Shown here: piece by piece, positions 32,527 to 32,560 of the stretch
Position numbering within the stretch: position 1 is the first letter of the stretch
Layout: every line of letters begins with the position of its first letter
Assembly (NCBI GenBank): GCA_031279695.1
Contig: JAITIA010000075.1
Span: 1 to 32,560, forward strand
DNA length: 32,560 nt
Direction: 5' to 3'
Source: Prevotellaceae bacterium
GTDB lineage: Bacteria > Bacteroidota > Bacteroidia > Bacteroidales > UBA932
Translations under genes and position numbers: made by a program
Notes under the pieces: generated by a model
Databases searched by the model: none
Told to the model about the DNA's origin: nothing
What the model saw: the letters and a program-made list of their open reading frames with translations, nothing else

Positions 32527-32560
32527 TTTATAAAATCAAAAACACAAAAGAGGCTGCTCT

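Overview
The window looks like a chromosomal segment of an anaerobic Bacteroidota, probably Bacteroidales. It has a SusC/SusD outer-membrane pair, the envelope cluster sigma-54 activator - lptE - TPR protein - secG, intergenic regions carrying the Bacteroidetes promoter form TTTG-N18-21-TAnnTTTG, few Shine-Dalgarno sites, a futalosine-route menaquinone enzyme (MqnD) and a large NADH-dependent flavoprotein of the HydB/NuoF type. No tRNA, rRNA, CRISPR array or complete transposase gene was found.

Layout. 1-1538 (+): the 3' end of a DUF1703-type ATPase, then a stand-alone corrinoid protein and a MetH-type cobalamin-reactivation protein. 1555-5702 (-): an envelope cluster with the sigma-54 activator, LptE, TPR protein, SecG and MurF. 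5781-10835 (-): susC-susD ending in a strong terminator. 10836-11430: a complex susC leader and the rarA promoter. 11452-12732 (+): rarA. 12742-16087 (-): gltD and lepA. 16388-18775 (+): a HydC-HydB (NuoE-NuoF) fusion. 18777-19207: stacked repeat elements. 19234-26448 (-): mqnD, then (downstream to upstream) TolC, HlyD, two MacB-type permeases and an ABC ATPase, forming a complete tripartite exporter whose middle is interrupted by a 21-bp tandem repeat. 26606-27133: a compound inverted-repeat element. 27406-28654 (+): greA and a DUF2520 oxidoreductase. 28956-31988 (+): a secreted GH25 muramidase and a secreted glycosidase-like protein. 32066-32526: more repeat elements.

How the genes work together. 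Much of the window concerns the cell envelope: peptidoglycan (MurF, GH25), LPS export (LptE), protein secretion (SecG), nutrient import (SusCD) and export (ABC/HlyD/TolC). The redox part (HydCB fusion, MqnD, GltD) fits a fermentative or anaerobically respiring life style.

The most interesting observations are two. First, the susC leader holds a (CT)16 dinucleotide tract (GA on the coding strand) inside a small open frame that ends 8 nt before susC. The three possible frames after the tract lead to (i) the present leader ORF, (ii) direct fusion to the susC frame and (iii) an immediate stop upstream of an intrinsic-terminator-like hairpin. This is the layout expected of a slippage-driven switch. 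Second, there are two families of non-autonomous, MITE-like intergenic elements that share the same TA-bounded ends but have different hairpin-rich interiors. They are stacked in the same order and orientation at two loci.
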